A stretch of 39,006 bases of DNA from IMG/VR virus record IMGVR_UViG_3300032308_002252, positions 1 to 39,006 of that record. One strand, written 5' to 3'. Of the stretch, positions 12,682 to 19,070 are shown in pieces (position 1 is the first letter of the stretch; each line of letters opens with the position of its first letter). The notes below the pieces were generated by a model that saw nothing but the letters and a program-made list of their open reading frames with translations, made no database searches and had not been told where the DNA came from. Both the position numbers and the translations under genes were made by a program. Origin of the DNA: a virus.

Positions 12682-12887
12682 TTACGAATATGGAAATTCC
12701 TGATCCATTTCAAACCTTTGTAGCCAAGAAATATGCTAATGCCAAGGGCTTGGTCTATGACTTCTTTGCTAAAGAATGGTACCTTAAGACTGCCTGCTGT
12801 GGTGAAGAACTCTATGCCCCCAACAAAAAGACAATGACTAAGATTAGATTATTCCATACAAGAAATGAGTGTACTGGTGGCTGGTGA
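12678..12887 (+). CDS. Small Cys/His protein (69 aa)
   Basis: ATGA start. KTACCGEEL and later HTRNECTGG provide three Cys and a His in zinc-ribbon spacing. Overlaps the next gene by 23 bases. Function unknown. Confidence 0.72.
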   Translation: MITNMEIPDPFQTFVAKKYANAKGLVYDFFAKEWYLKTACCGEELYAPNKKTMTKIRLFHTRNECTGGW

Positions 12888-13041
12888 TTGTTGTAGCATA
12901 AGTAGGGATGATGATTCCTTTTGGGATACCCATCAAACTATGTCAGATGGTAATATCTGGTGTGCTACTAAGTCTATCGTTGATAAGGTTAAAGCACAGG
13001 TTAAGAGTCGTTACGGAAATAGGAAGAGACATAGGCAATGA
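12865..13041 (+). CDS. Small basic-tailed protein (58 aa)
   Basis: Begins inside the previous gene. GDCCSISRDDDSFW followed by a Lys/Arg-rich end (KSRYGNRKRHRQ). ATGA overlap downstream supports translation. Function unknown. Confidence 0.6.
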   Translation: MSVLVAGDCCSISRDDDSFWDTHQTMSDGNIWCATKSIVDKVKAQVKSRYGNRKRHRQ

Positions 13042-13136
13042 AAGAATGTAGCCATACTTGGTATATGCGTGAAGATGGTATACAATGTACTAAGTGTTTA
13101 ATTCTATGGGATAGGAGCATGGATGAAAGAGCCTAA
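13038..13136 (+). CDS. Micro zinc-binding protein (32 aa)
   Basis: ATGA start. CSHTW...CTKC provides Cys/His ligands for one metal, the short SHTW..dgiqCtkC pattern common in phage mini-proteins. Overlaps the next gene by 14 bases. Confidence 0.62.
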   Translation: MKECSHTWYMREDGIQCTKCLILWDRSMDERA

Positions 13137-13248
13137 GATCGCACAGATGGATTGGCGTAGCCTTGGCTATTGGCCTGTGTGGAAAGATGGAAAGAAAGTG
13201 TGGGTTCCCAAAGATGATAAATCATTCGACAAAAACACAGAGAACTAG
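13123..13248 (+). CDS. Trp-rich small protein (41 aa)
   Basis: AUG inside the preceding gene. DWRSLGYWPVWKDGKKVWVPKDD is Trp/Lys-rich. Function unknown; retained because of serial coupling. Confidence 0.55.
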   Translation: MKEPKIAQMDWRSLGYWPVWKDGKKVWVPKDDKSFDKNTEN

Positions 13249-13321
13249 GATATTTCCATTACGATGGATAGGGAATATATGTGGAGAGTTTGCTGGCAAC
13301 CATATTGTTAAGTGTGTGAAT

Positions 13322-13480
13322 ATGGATGAGGATGAAGAGTATGGTTGGCGTTATAAATACCACGCAAAAATGTACAGAATTCTAAACAAACCTTATGAGT
13401 GGTGGGGAACTTACTACACAATTGATATGGAAATGTGGAGAAAAGATTTAGAAAAACTTGAGGGTGATTTAAATGGCTAG
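13322..13480 (+). CDS. Small Tyr/Trp-rich protein (52 aa)
   Basis: Start uncertain: ATG 13322 (or GTG 13316); neither has a clear ribosome site. Acidic start then YKYHAKMYRILNKPYEWWGTYYTIDMEMW. Overlaps the next gene by eight bases. Function unknown. Confidence 0.58.
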   Translation: MDEDEEYGWRYKYHAKMYRILNKPYEWWGTYYTIDMEMWRKDLEKLEGDLNG

Positions 13481-13577
13481 AACTATTGTATGCCCTGTGT
13501 GCAAGAAAGAGTGGGACTTTAGAGTAGGCTTTGCTCACGAGAGTCTATACAAGCATATGAAGGCAGATCACCGATAG
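13473..13577 (+). CDS. C2H2-like zinc-finger micro-protein (34 aa)
   Basis: CPVC near residues 7-10 and H-x3/4-H at the end (KHMKADH) fit a single zinc finger whose helix would be GFAHESLYKHMKADH. Such fingers usually bind nucleic acid. Followed directly by a stem-loop. Confidence 0.72.
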   Translation: MARTIVCPVCKKEWDFRVGFAHESLYKHMKADHR

Positions 13578-13592
13578 TGCCCGTTTAGGGCA
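13578..13592 (+). terminator. Small stem-loop at convergent gene ends
   Basis: TGCCC/GGGCA around GTTTA, immediately after the zinc-finger stop. No strong T-run. Lies between the rightward run and the leftward 13640 gene. Confidence 0.5.
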
Positions 13593-13639
13593 TAGTTAGG
13601 TTTAAGAACCTCTATTTTGCGCCGAACTTTAAAAGCGTA

Positions 13640-13837
13640 TTAACTAATTTCGCCCGAACCAGAAATCGATCCAGTTCCAGTTACTTGCTTTGTAGGCATT
13701 GTGTATCCAGCCCATGCAATTGTGTCTCCTGGGTAATATGCTTCACCTGGATCACCAATTCTAATGTAGTATGTTCCTTCATAAGAAACGACATCGCCCA
13801 ATGCATATGGTGTTGAGTGATTATAAACTGGTATCAT
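13640..13837 (-). CDS. CBM5/12-like wall- or glycan-binding mini-protein (65 aa)
   Basis: YNHSTPYALGDVVSYEGTYYIRIGDPGEAYYPGDT-IAWAGYTMP follows the carbohydrate-binding module 5/12 plan (Y-x2-GD-V-x-Y-x-G-x2-Y then a Trp). Ends in a Gly/Ser repeat (TGTGSISGSGEIS). It is a paralog of its upstream neighbour, whose stop it overlaps by four bases. Such domains occur on phage fibres and lysins; it may be a tail-tip or decoration piece. Inference only. Confidence 0.7.
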   Translation of the reverse strand: MIPVYNHSTPYALGDVVSYEGTYYIRIGDPGEAYYPGDTIAWAGYTMPTKQVTGTGSISGSGEIS

Positions 13838-14073
13838 GCAATGCTACCTGAACCTGCTACAGATCCCGCTCCATCTATCCCTTTAGGAAATGTATATAGT
13901 GTCCATGAGCCTGTGTCTCCTGGTGGATACCCTGGGTTTCCTGGGTTGCCTGTTCGTATGTAGTAGTATCCATTGATACCGTATGGATTGCCATCTGTAA
14001 GAACTGTGGCTCCGAGTGCGTAGTAGCCTCCATTGTTATAGAGACCTTGATAATTTGGTGGCGTTGTTGGCAT
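13834..14073 (-). CDS. CBM5/12-like protein with collagen-type Gly-X-Pro segment (79 aa)
   Basis: Same plan as the 13640 product (YYALGATVLTDG...YYYIRTG) but with GNPGNPGYPPGDTG in the middle: Gly every third residue with Pro in the third position, as in collagen. Ends in GAGSVAGSGSIA, matching the other copy. Transcribed leftward from a TATAAT just upstream of its ATG. The Gly-X-Pro stretch is a plausible substrate for the prolyl-hydroxylase-like enzymes of this genome, but it is short. Confidence 0.7.
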   Translation of the reverse strand: MPTTPPNYQGLYNNGGYYALGATVLTDGNPYGINGYYYIRTGNPGNPGYPPGDTGSWTLYTFPKGIDGAGSVAGSGSIA

Positions 14074-14094
14074 GAAATTATTATATCATTATAT

Positions 14095-14123
14095 TTGACA
14101 TCCCATGATCTGTACGCTATAAT
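14095..14123 (+). promoter_or_regulatory. Perfect leaderless promoter for 14130
   Basis: TTGACA 14095-14100, 17 bases, TATAAT 14118-14123; ATG at 14130. Divergent from the promoter of the 14073 gene, which lies within the same 60 bases. Confidence 0.8.
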
Positions 14124-14129
14124 TAGTAT

Positions 14130-14339
14130 ATGACTACTTTTAGTAAATTTATATTTTTTATCAATATGGCATTAGTGCCATTGACTACCTTTTTTGCTGG
14201 CTATGCAGCAAACGATACCAATGTAAACCAATATAAAGTTGGATTTTTTATATTGATAGCAGTGGTAAACCTTATGTCTGTAGTTGGATATGTTCGTGAA
14301 AATTATGTAGAGGAAGAGTTTATAAATGAGCATAGATGA
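14130..14339 (+). CDS. Small membrane protein, two spans (69 aa)
   Basis: Leaderless start seven bases after TATAAT. Two hydrophobic segments (residues about 5-25 and 35-55) and an acidic tail (ENYVEEEFINEHR). Could be a holin-like or exclusion protein, but nothing specific is seen. Overlaps the next gene by 14 bases. Confidence 0.75.
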   Translation: MTTFSKFIFFINMALVPLTTFFAGYAANDTNVNQYKVGFFILIAVVNLMSVVGYVRENYVEEEFINEHR

Positions 14340-14499
14340 AATGGCATTAAGGGAAGAGATAGCAAGGGAGATAGAGGCACTTCCTATTGAAGCATCAGTT
14401 ACAAATGCATTGGGTATGCGTCTTGCTGCTGCCCATATAGCAAGAGGAAAAAATAATTATATTACTAGAATGTTTGAAGATCAGGTTGATTTCGAGTAA
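14326..14499 (+). CDS. Small helical protein (57 aa)
   Basis: ATG within the end of the membrane gene, with GAGGAAGAG about seven bases upstream. Helical, acidic N-terminus, then RLAAAHIARGKNNYITRMFEDQVDF. Function unknown. Confidence 0.68.
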   Translation: MSIDEMALREEIAREIEALPIEASVTNALGMRLAAAHIARGKNNYITRMFEDQVDFE

Positions 14500-14526
14500 T
14501 CTTAAATATGCTATAATGTATTTACT

Positions 14527-14655
14527 ATGAAAGATACACAGCACTGCTATTATTGTGATCAAGAAGCAAGATATGCTCAGTTGGTTGGAACGCCTGGGAA
14601 CTATTTTGTGTCCAATGTATGTAAAGACCATCTCCAAATGGGGTTGTCTTCCTAG
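14527..14655 (+). CDS. Mini zinc-ribbon protein (42 aa)
   Basis: TATAAT 14512-14517 is nine bases before the ATG; near-leaderless. CYYCDQEA then VCKDH give a CxxC...CxxH set like DUF7455 proteins. Function unknown. Confidence 0.65.
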   Translation: MKDTQHCYYCDQEARYAQLVGTPGNYFVSNVCKDHLQMGLSS

Positions 14656-14678
14656 AGAAATTATGGTATCCTTAAGAT

Positions 14679-14801
14679 ATGAAAACAACTTACAAATGTC
14701 CAGAGTGTGCAACATCTATTACTATCAATACTAAGGTTCATGAGTTACCTGAATCTATAATCTGTCCCTGCGAAGCCGTGATGCCTAATACATCTAAGTA
14801 G
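14679..14801 (+). CDS. Mini zinc-ribbon protein (40 aa)
   Basis: CPEC near residues 7-10 and CPCE near 31-34 form a zinc ribbon. The next gene starts directly after its stop. TATCCT shortly before the ATG may act as -10. Confidence 0.65.
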   Translation: MKTTYKCPECATSITINTKVHELPESIICPCEAVMPNTSK

Positions 14802-14960
14802 ATGGAAGAAAAAAAAGTAAGAGCCATGTTTGAATTGGCTAACAAACTAGATAAACTTCAATTAGTTTTACTGAATAAATGTGAGGTTTGTGGTCCAATA
14901 TTGCGTGGTGCAGATAAGTCTAGGTATCCAAAGTGTAAGAGACACGATGACCTATACTGA
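14802..14960 (+). CDS. Small protein with C-terminal Cys/His site (52 aa)
   Basis: Starts at the base after the previous stop. A charged helix (residues 1-25) precedes CEVCG...CKRHD. Overlaps the HNH gene by 14 bases. Function unknown. Confidence 0.65.
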   Translation: MEEKKVRAMFELANKLDKLQLVLLNKCEVCGPILRGADKSRYPKCKRHDDLY

Positions 14961-15315
14961 TCCAGAGAAAAATGCTTTAGCCAAAGCCCTGTGGTACCAA
15001 AGAAATAAGGAACTACAGCGAGTAAGGCTTCAGCAAAGAAGATCTCAAAAAAGACAATATGTACATGATATTAAGGAGTCTAATCCTACCTGTACTGATT
15101 GTGGTATTGACTATCCTTGGTACTGTCTTGACTTTGACCATCTTCCCGAATTTAAAAAGTCTTTTGCTTTAAGCAGTACTGGTATGAGAGATAAGACTAT
15201 GGATCAAATTTTAGAAGAGATAAAAAAATGTGAGATTGTTTGCTCTAACTGTCATAGACACAGAACAGAGATGCGTAAAATAGAAAAAAGAATTAACAAA
15301 GATAAGCACCAGTAG
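14947..15315 (+). CDS. HNH endonuclease (122 aa)
   Basis: ATG at 14947 is preferred over an upstream in-frame start inside the preceding gene. A basic helix (residues about 15-40) precedes CTDCG (49-53), the HNH core LDFDH (61-65) and CEIVCSNCHRH (95-105): two structural Cys pairs, the catalytic His65 after Asp64, and Asn101/His105. DNA-cleaving nuclease; small free-standing HNH proteins in phages act in homing or in packaging. Its last ten bases are the first ten of tRNA-Met. Confidence 0.88.
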   Translation: MTYTDPEKNALAKALWYQRNKELQRVRLQQRRSQKRQYVHDIKESNPTCTDCGIDYPWYCLDFDHLPEFKKSFALSSTGMRDKTMDQILEEIKKCEIVCSNCHRHRTEMRKIEKRINKDKHQ

Positions 15316-15379
15316 CCAAGTTGGTCAAGGCCCCGAACTCATAATTCGGTTATCGTAGGTTCAAGTCCTACCTGGTGTA
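15306..15379 (+). tRNA. tRNA-Met or tRNA-Ile2 (CAT)
   Basis: Acceptor GCACCAG/CTGGTGT (one G-U), anticodon stem CCGAA/TTCGG with loop CTCATAA, T-arm GGTTCAAGTCC. CAT could read Met, or AUA if modified to lysidine. No encoded CCA. The HNH stop codon lies in its 5' acceptor strand. Confidence 0.9.
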
Positions 15380-15383
15380 CGAT

Positions 15384-15455
15384 GTCTCCATCGTCTATCG
15401 GTTAGGACAACGCCCTTTCACGGCGTAAAGGCGGGTTCGATTCCCGCTGGAGATA
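15384..15455 (+). tRNA. tRNA-Glu (TTC)
   Basis: Acceptor GTCTCCA/TGGAGAT (one G-U), anticodon stem ACGCC/GGCGT with loop CTTTCAC, T-arm GCGGGTTCGATTCCCGC. Four bases after the preceding tRNA. Confidence 0.93.
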
Positions 15456-15459
15456 CTAT

Positions 15460-15531
15460 ACCTCTGTAACTCAGCGGAAGAGTAGCGGACTTCTAATCCG
15501 TTTGTCGATGGTTCGAATCCATTCAGGGGTA
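15460..15531 (+). tRNA. tRNA-Arg (TCT)
   Basis: Acceptor ACCTCTG/CAGGGGT (one U-G), anticodon stem GCGGA/TCCGT with loop CTTCTAA, T-arm ATGGTTCGAATCCAT. AGA codons are frequent in this AT-rich sequence but would be rare in a GC-richer actinobacterial host. Confidence 0.92.
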
Positions 15532-15601
15532 CTTATGATATAATATAGTTGTCTGCCCATTAGGGGGACAAATTAACTTATTCGCTTGAAAGGGGAATAA
15601 A

Positions 15602-16006
15602 ATGGTAGTAGAAACAATGCTGGGTCTTTTAGATGACCCATTCTTTAATCGATTCAATCAAACAGTCAGAACAACACAAAATAACTATCCACCTTATAAT
15701 GTCATCAAGGTAGGAGAAGATCTATTTATTTTGGAATTTGCATTAGCAGGTTTTGACAAAGAAGAGGTATCGATTACAGTAGAAAACAATCAACTAAAGG
15801 TTAGCGGACAGCGATCTGAAGTTGATGAGGACGAGTCTGTGACCTTCTTGCATAAGGGGATTGCAGCACGAAAATTCTCAACAGTATTCAATTTGCCAGA
15901 GTATATGGAAGTTGAATCGGCATCATTCTCAAATGGGATATTAGAGGTAACTCTAGAAAAGCATATCCCAGAAGAGAAAAAGCCAAAGACTATTGAAATT
16001 CAGTAG
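15602..16006 (+). CDS. Small heat-shock protein, Hsp20/IbpA family (134 aa)
   Basis: Alpha-crystallin domain: NYPPYNVIKVGEDLFILEFALAGFDKEEVSITVENNQLKVSG (about residues 28-69) and the conserved NGILEVTLEK (111-120), with a short C-terminal tail KTIEIQ in place of the usual I-x-I/V (IEI matches). Holds unfolding proteins without ATP. Length fits the compact phage and bacterial class; T4-like cyanophages also carry hsp20, thought to help assembly or infection under stress. CTTGAAAGGGG is the ribosome site; TATAAT near 15541 may be its -10, so it may be co-transcribed with the tRNAs. Confidence 0.93.
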   Translation: MVVETMLGLLDDPFFNRFNQTVRTTQNNYPPYNVIKVGEDLFILEFALAGFDKEEVSITVENNQLKVSGQRSEVDEDESVTFLHKGIAARKFSTVFNLPEYMEVESASFSNGILEVTLEKHIPEEKKPKTIEIQ

Positions 16007-16033
16007 TATAATATATACTATTCCGCAACACAT

Positions 16034-16134
16034 ATCCCTAGGGATTTTTGAAACGGATGCTCTTATGAGAAGAGAGTTGGCAGGAGTTGAGTCTTCGTGG
16101 CCAATAGACCTGAGCAGTAGTCTATAAACTGCTC
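16034..16134. terminator. Convergent-end hairpins, including stem-loop repeat copy 7
   Basis: ATCCCTAGGGAT followed by TTTT (16034-16049) and CCTGAGCA...CTGCTC at 16109-16134 (26-nt variant of the repeat, followed by ATTTTC) lie between the rightward hsp20 gene and the leftward oxygenase gene. They could end transcription from both sides. Confidence 0.5.
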
Positions 16135-16139
16135 ATTTT

Positions 16140-16715
16140 CTATACAAAAGTATAACAAGCAAGAACAGAATGTCTAGAATTTCCAAAACACTCAAGAACA
16201 CCGTGAAGATAGTTGCTTGGGAATATTACTAGGGATCCCAATTCTGGTTTATATGTCAAGTGTTGGGTTGGGAAAAAAAGTTCCCCACCATTATAGTCAT
16301 CGTTTATATAAATCAAAGATGTCATGTGTGCAAGTGGATTTCCATTACTGGCCTCTGCTGGCATATAGTCAAAGTGCTCTTCCATTTTTGTATTTGTAAT
16401 TCTTGAAGCAAATGTCATATTAAATAAAGGCTTTTCTTCTACTTGTATATTAAATTTTTTTAAGTATTCGTTAATGTACTTCGGTATTTTTTTTTCTAGG
16501 TCAGAAAATATTTTAAAAACCTCGGAGTTTTCATCTTTAAACATTTTTTTAGTTAGATATGAAAAGTCGTTGGTAATCTTTTCATTCTTTTCTTTAATAA
16601 AATTATGTAGTATGTCAACAATTTCTTCTGATAAAAAATTATTAATTACTATAATGTTTTCTTCAGATTGGCCGAGTTTTTCAAAGCGGCTTTCTATTTC
16701 TGTTTGGCTAAGCAT
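16140..16715 (-). CDS. 2OG-Fe(II) oxygenase, prolyl-4-hydroxylase-like (191 aa)
   Basis: Double-stranded beta-helix dioxygenase. Iron ligands His114 and Asp116 (EEHFDYM) and His171 (YLHGV), and 2-oxoglutarate-binding Arg181 (SRHSV), are in place. The family signature YINDDYNGGELFFP (136-149) is complete. The N-terminal half (residues 20-90) is helical, as in short P4H-type phage enzymes. Hydroxylates a protein side chain, probably Pro or Lys, with O2, 2OG and Fe2+; the substrate is unknown. Likely leaderless (TATAAT just upstream). Confidence 0.9.
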   Translation of the reverse strand: MLSQTEIESRFEKLGQSEENIIVINNFLSEEIVDILHNFIKEKNEKITNDFSYLTKKMFKDENSEVFKIFSDLEKKIPKYINEYLKKFNIQVEEKPLFNMTFASRITNTKMEEHFDYMPAEASNGNPLAHMTSLIYINDDYNGGELFFPTQHLTYKPELGSLVIFPSNYLHGVLECFGNSRHSVLACYTFV

Positions 16716-16764
16716 ACATCAATTATAGCATACGAGATATCTTACACTATGATATACTTAATAA

Positions 16765-17343
16765 ATGAAAGAACCAATGGATATAAAAATAATTAAAAAC
16801 TTTATGGATCAGGATGATGCAACAAGGTTAATAGAGTACATAGAGACTAACAAACTAAATAAAGATAAGTTTGTATACACAGAATACCTAAGAACAGAGG
16901 AGTCTCAACAAGCCCAATCACAAGTGCCAGAAAGGTTTGCAATAGAAGATCATGCAGAAGTAAAAGATATATATATTAAATATGCTAAAAAATTTATCGA
17001 AGAATGTAAGATTTTTTTTAAAAACACAGAAGGCATTGGGCTTTATGCACAATGGCTAACTATGTATGGGATTGGAAATGAATTACCAAGACATGTAGAC
17101 AATCATACGGGTGCGGAAGAGATTAATTTTAGTGCAGTAATATATTTAAATGATAACTTTACTGGAGGAGAACTACTATTAGAAGACTTCTCATATTTAC
17201 ATAAACCTGAAGCACTTAGCATAATAATATTTCATCCAACCTACTGGCACGAAATAAAGCCAATACTTAGTGGTAAAAGATATGCTATGCCTATTTGGGG
17301 TACTCTAAATGATAAGCATAAACTTGATTTTATCAATGACTAA
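16765..17343 (+). CDS. 2OG-Fe(II) oxygenase, prolyl-4-hydroxylase-like (192 aa)
   Basis: His110-x-Asp112 (PRHVDNH), distal His162 (YWHEI) and Arg172 (GKRYAM) complete the iron/2OG site; YLNDNFTGGELLLED (127-141) is the family signature. Divergent from the 16140 gene with only 49 bases between starts; TATACT lies about ten bases before the ATG, so probably leaderless. The sequence differs enough from its neighbour to suggest a different substrate. Confidence 0.9.
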   Translation: MKEPMDIKIIKNFMDQDDATRLIEYIETNKLNKDKFVYTEYLRTEESQQAQSQVPERFAIEDHAEVKDIYIKYAKKFIEECKIFFKNTEGIGLYAQWLTMYGIGNELPRHVDNHTGAEEINFSAVIYLNDNFTGGELLLEDFSYLHKPEALSIIIFHPTYWHEIKPILSGKRYAMPIWGTLNDKHKLDFIND

Positions 17344-17378
17344 TGCTATACTTGATATAACTAACTAGGAGGATCTTT

Positions 17379-17471
17379 ATGATTCATGTACTTATGCTTG
17401 TTCCCGCTTTTATTCTGGGATACCTTGCTTGCTATTTCTTTATGACCTATGGCGTAGACCAGGGAGAATAA
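17379..17471 (+). CDS. Membrane micro-protein (30 aa)
   Basis: AGGAGGATC upstream gives a strong ribosome site; TATACT at about 17346 may be the -10. A single hydrophobic span fills residues 3-24. TAATG coupling to the next gene. Function unknown; pair-wise membrane genes like this may form one complex. Confidence 0.7.
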   Translation: MIHVLMLVPAFILGYLACYFFMTYGVDQGE

Positions 17472-17689
17472 TGAATCAGTATTGGTCGTGGCTTCTTGCT
17501 GCTATTGGGGTATCTGGTATATTCCTTGTAGGCAGAAAAACAATTTGGGGATGGCTTGTTCTTTGTGTTAATGAATTTCTTTGGATTATCTACGCACTAA
17601 CAACTAAGCAGTATGGGTTTATATTTGCTGCAATTGCATACGGAATTGTGTATGTTAAGTCTTTTATACATTGGAGAAAAACAGAATAA
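17471..17689 (+). CDS. Small membrane protein, probably three spans (72 aa)
   Basis: TAATG start. Trp-rich spans at about residues 7-20, 27-43 and 48-64, basic end. The pattern GRKTIWGWLVLCVNEFLWIIYALTTKQYGFI resembles part of PnuC-like or SdpI-like membrane proteins found in actinobacteriophages; not assigned. Confidence 0.74.
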   Translation: MNQYWSWLLAAIGVSGIFLVGRKTIWGWLVLCVNEFLWIIYALTTKQYGFIFAAIAYGIVYVKSFIHWRKTE

Positions 17690-17690
17690 T

Positions 17691-17828
17691 TTATTCTGAT
17701 TCTTTTTTTGTATGCTTTGGTGTATAAGGCTCTATTTTAGACTTAATTCTTCCATCTTTGTATAGTCTTACTATCCATCCATCTTTAATTTGCATTGAAT
17801 TAAATGCTGTTGCTTTTTTCTTTGGCAT
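17691..17828 (-). CDS. Basic micro-protein (45 aa)
   Basis: TAATG coupling to the oxygenase gene upstream on this strand. Very basic, Lys-rich at both ends with a central beta hairpin (MQIKDGWIVRLYKDGRIKSKI). Too short for usual gene cut-offs; may bind nucleic acid. Convergent with the membrane gene ending at 17689. Confidence 0.68.
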   Translation of the reverse strand: MPKKKATAFNSMQIKDGWIVRLYKDGRIKSKIEPYTPKHTKKESE

Positions 17829-18472
17829 TATTGCTCCGTCCAAAATATAGAAATTGTGTATCTGATTCCTTCTTCAACCATTTTAACTCCGTGAAGATGT
17901 TTAGTGTCTCCTTTAAAACATATTGACAAATTTTTTATTGGCTTTATTGTTAGATCAGAGTATTGGGGAAAGTATAGTTCTCCACCAATAAAATCATCGT
18001 TAAGGTATATTAGTGTTGAATAATTTTTAGTCTTAAAATTTTCTTTAAAGTTTTCAAAAAAATCAGGGCTGTTGCCTTCATATTGCTCAATTACTTTTTG
18101 ATCGTTATCTTCATCGTCTAAGAAATAATCAATGTGTGGAAGTTGATCTCTTCCAACTCTCCATCTATTTAGCAAACATTGCTCAACTTTTACTTTTGTT
18201 TTAAATCTATCTTCTACATCTTTTTTTGCTTTTTCTATGGTTTCTTCAAATTTTTGTTCTGAAAGTATATCAATTGACATACCTTTCCAACCCTTCATAG
18301 ACATCCAGACACTTTCGGAAACATCTTCTTCTTTTGCATAATTTGTATTAAACTCGTGTTCCCATTGGGCTTCTGTTCTTGAATTTAAATAATTTATAAC
18401 ATTTTCTAATTCATCTTTTGTAAAAAAATCTGTATTCATTCTGTAGTTTGGGCTACTATTATCAATTATCAT
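17828..18472 (-). CDS. 2OG-Fe(II) oxygenase, prolyl-4-hydroxylase-like (214 aa)
   Basis: His113-x-Asp115 (LPHIDYF), His194 (KHLHGV) and Arg204 (GIRYT) with YLNDDFIGGELYFP (156-169). An acidic insertion (DDEDNDQKVIEQYEGNSPDFFENFKE, about 119-144) between the first ligands and the signature distinguishes it from the other copies and could shape substrate entry. ATGA overlap with the structural-type gene upstream (18469), which hints that the product of that gene, or its assembly, may be connected with the enzyme. Confidence 0.9.
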   Translation of the reverse strand: MIIDNSSPNYRMNTDFFTKDELENVINYLNSRTEAQWEHEFNTNYAKEEDVSESVWMSMKGWKGMSIDILSEQKFEETIEKAKKDVEDRFKTKVKVEQCLLNRWRVGRDQLPHIDYFLDDEDNDQKVIEQYEGNSPDFFENFKENFKTKNYSTLIYLNDDFIGGELYFPQYSDLTIKPIKNLSICFKGDTKHLHGVKMVEEGIRYTISIFWTEQ

Positions 18473-19050
18473 ATCGAATGCTTTTCTCTTTTAACATTTG
18501 TGTAGTCCTTGCCAAAATCAGCAAACAAACCCTTATCTCTTTCACGATTAACAATTCCTCTCGACCAAGAGAATCCTGCATCTCCACCCCATGCTAACCA
18601 CATGATGTACCCGTTAGAAGGGTTTGCTGTGTTTCCCCAGTCCTTGCCCTTCTTATCTACTTCGTGGCGTGAGAAGTATGAGTACATTCTCTTAACAGTG
18701 CTAAGAGATAAAGATTCTCCTCTTGCTAACTGCCCTGCACGAGTCCAACCAACTTGAGTTCCTGCTCCAGTTGCTTTACCATCTTCTTTAAATTTAATTG
18801 CTCTACGAGCAGCAGATCTTGCTCCTGCTGGTGGTGAATATCCTTCAGCCTTTGATACTGAATCTGTTTCATAAACTACTGAGTCATCATCTTCAAATAG
18901 ATCATCTGCTTTTGCAGCAGGGACACAGTTAGGAACCATCGCACCGTTTTCTCCTGGCTTCATTCCTCTTTGAACATATCCATCCCAGCAAGGTGCTTGC
19001 TTATTATCCTGATAAGTTTGAGTTGGCATCATTGAGTCGTCTTTAATCAT
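18469..19050 (-). CDS. Phage structural-type protein with RMYSYFSRHEVDKKG domain (193 aa)
   Basis: The stretch from about residue 65 to 175 has a conserved phage domain: KATGAGTQVGWTRA..LARGESLS..TVKRMYSYFSRHEVDKKG and GYIMWLAWGGDAGFSWSR. I recognise this block from many phage proteins (often beside or fused to structural and head-assembly genes), but no function is established. The N-terminus is unstructured with two Cys (QAPCWDGYVQRG...VPNCVPA). Likely leaderless. Alternative: a virion protein delivered with the DNA. Confidence 0.7.
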   Translation of the reverse strand: MIKDDSMMPTQTYQDNKQAPCWDGYVQRGMKPGENGAMVPNCVPAAKADDLFEDDDSVVYETDSVSKAEGYSPPAGARSAARRAIKFKEDGKATGAGTQVGWTRAGQLARGESLSLSTVKRMYSYFSRHEVDKKGKDWGNTANPSNGYIMWLAWGGDAGFSWSRGIVNRERDKGLFADFGKDYTNVKREKHSI

Positions 19051-19070
19051 ACAATCATTATATCATATTC

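Noticed and set aside
16065-16127. 20-codon frame between hsp20 and the oxygenase
   Set aside because: No ribosome site and the end runs through the stem-loop; likely chance.
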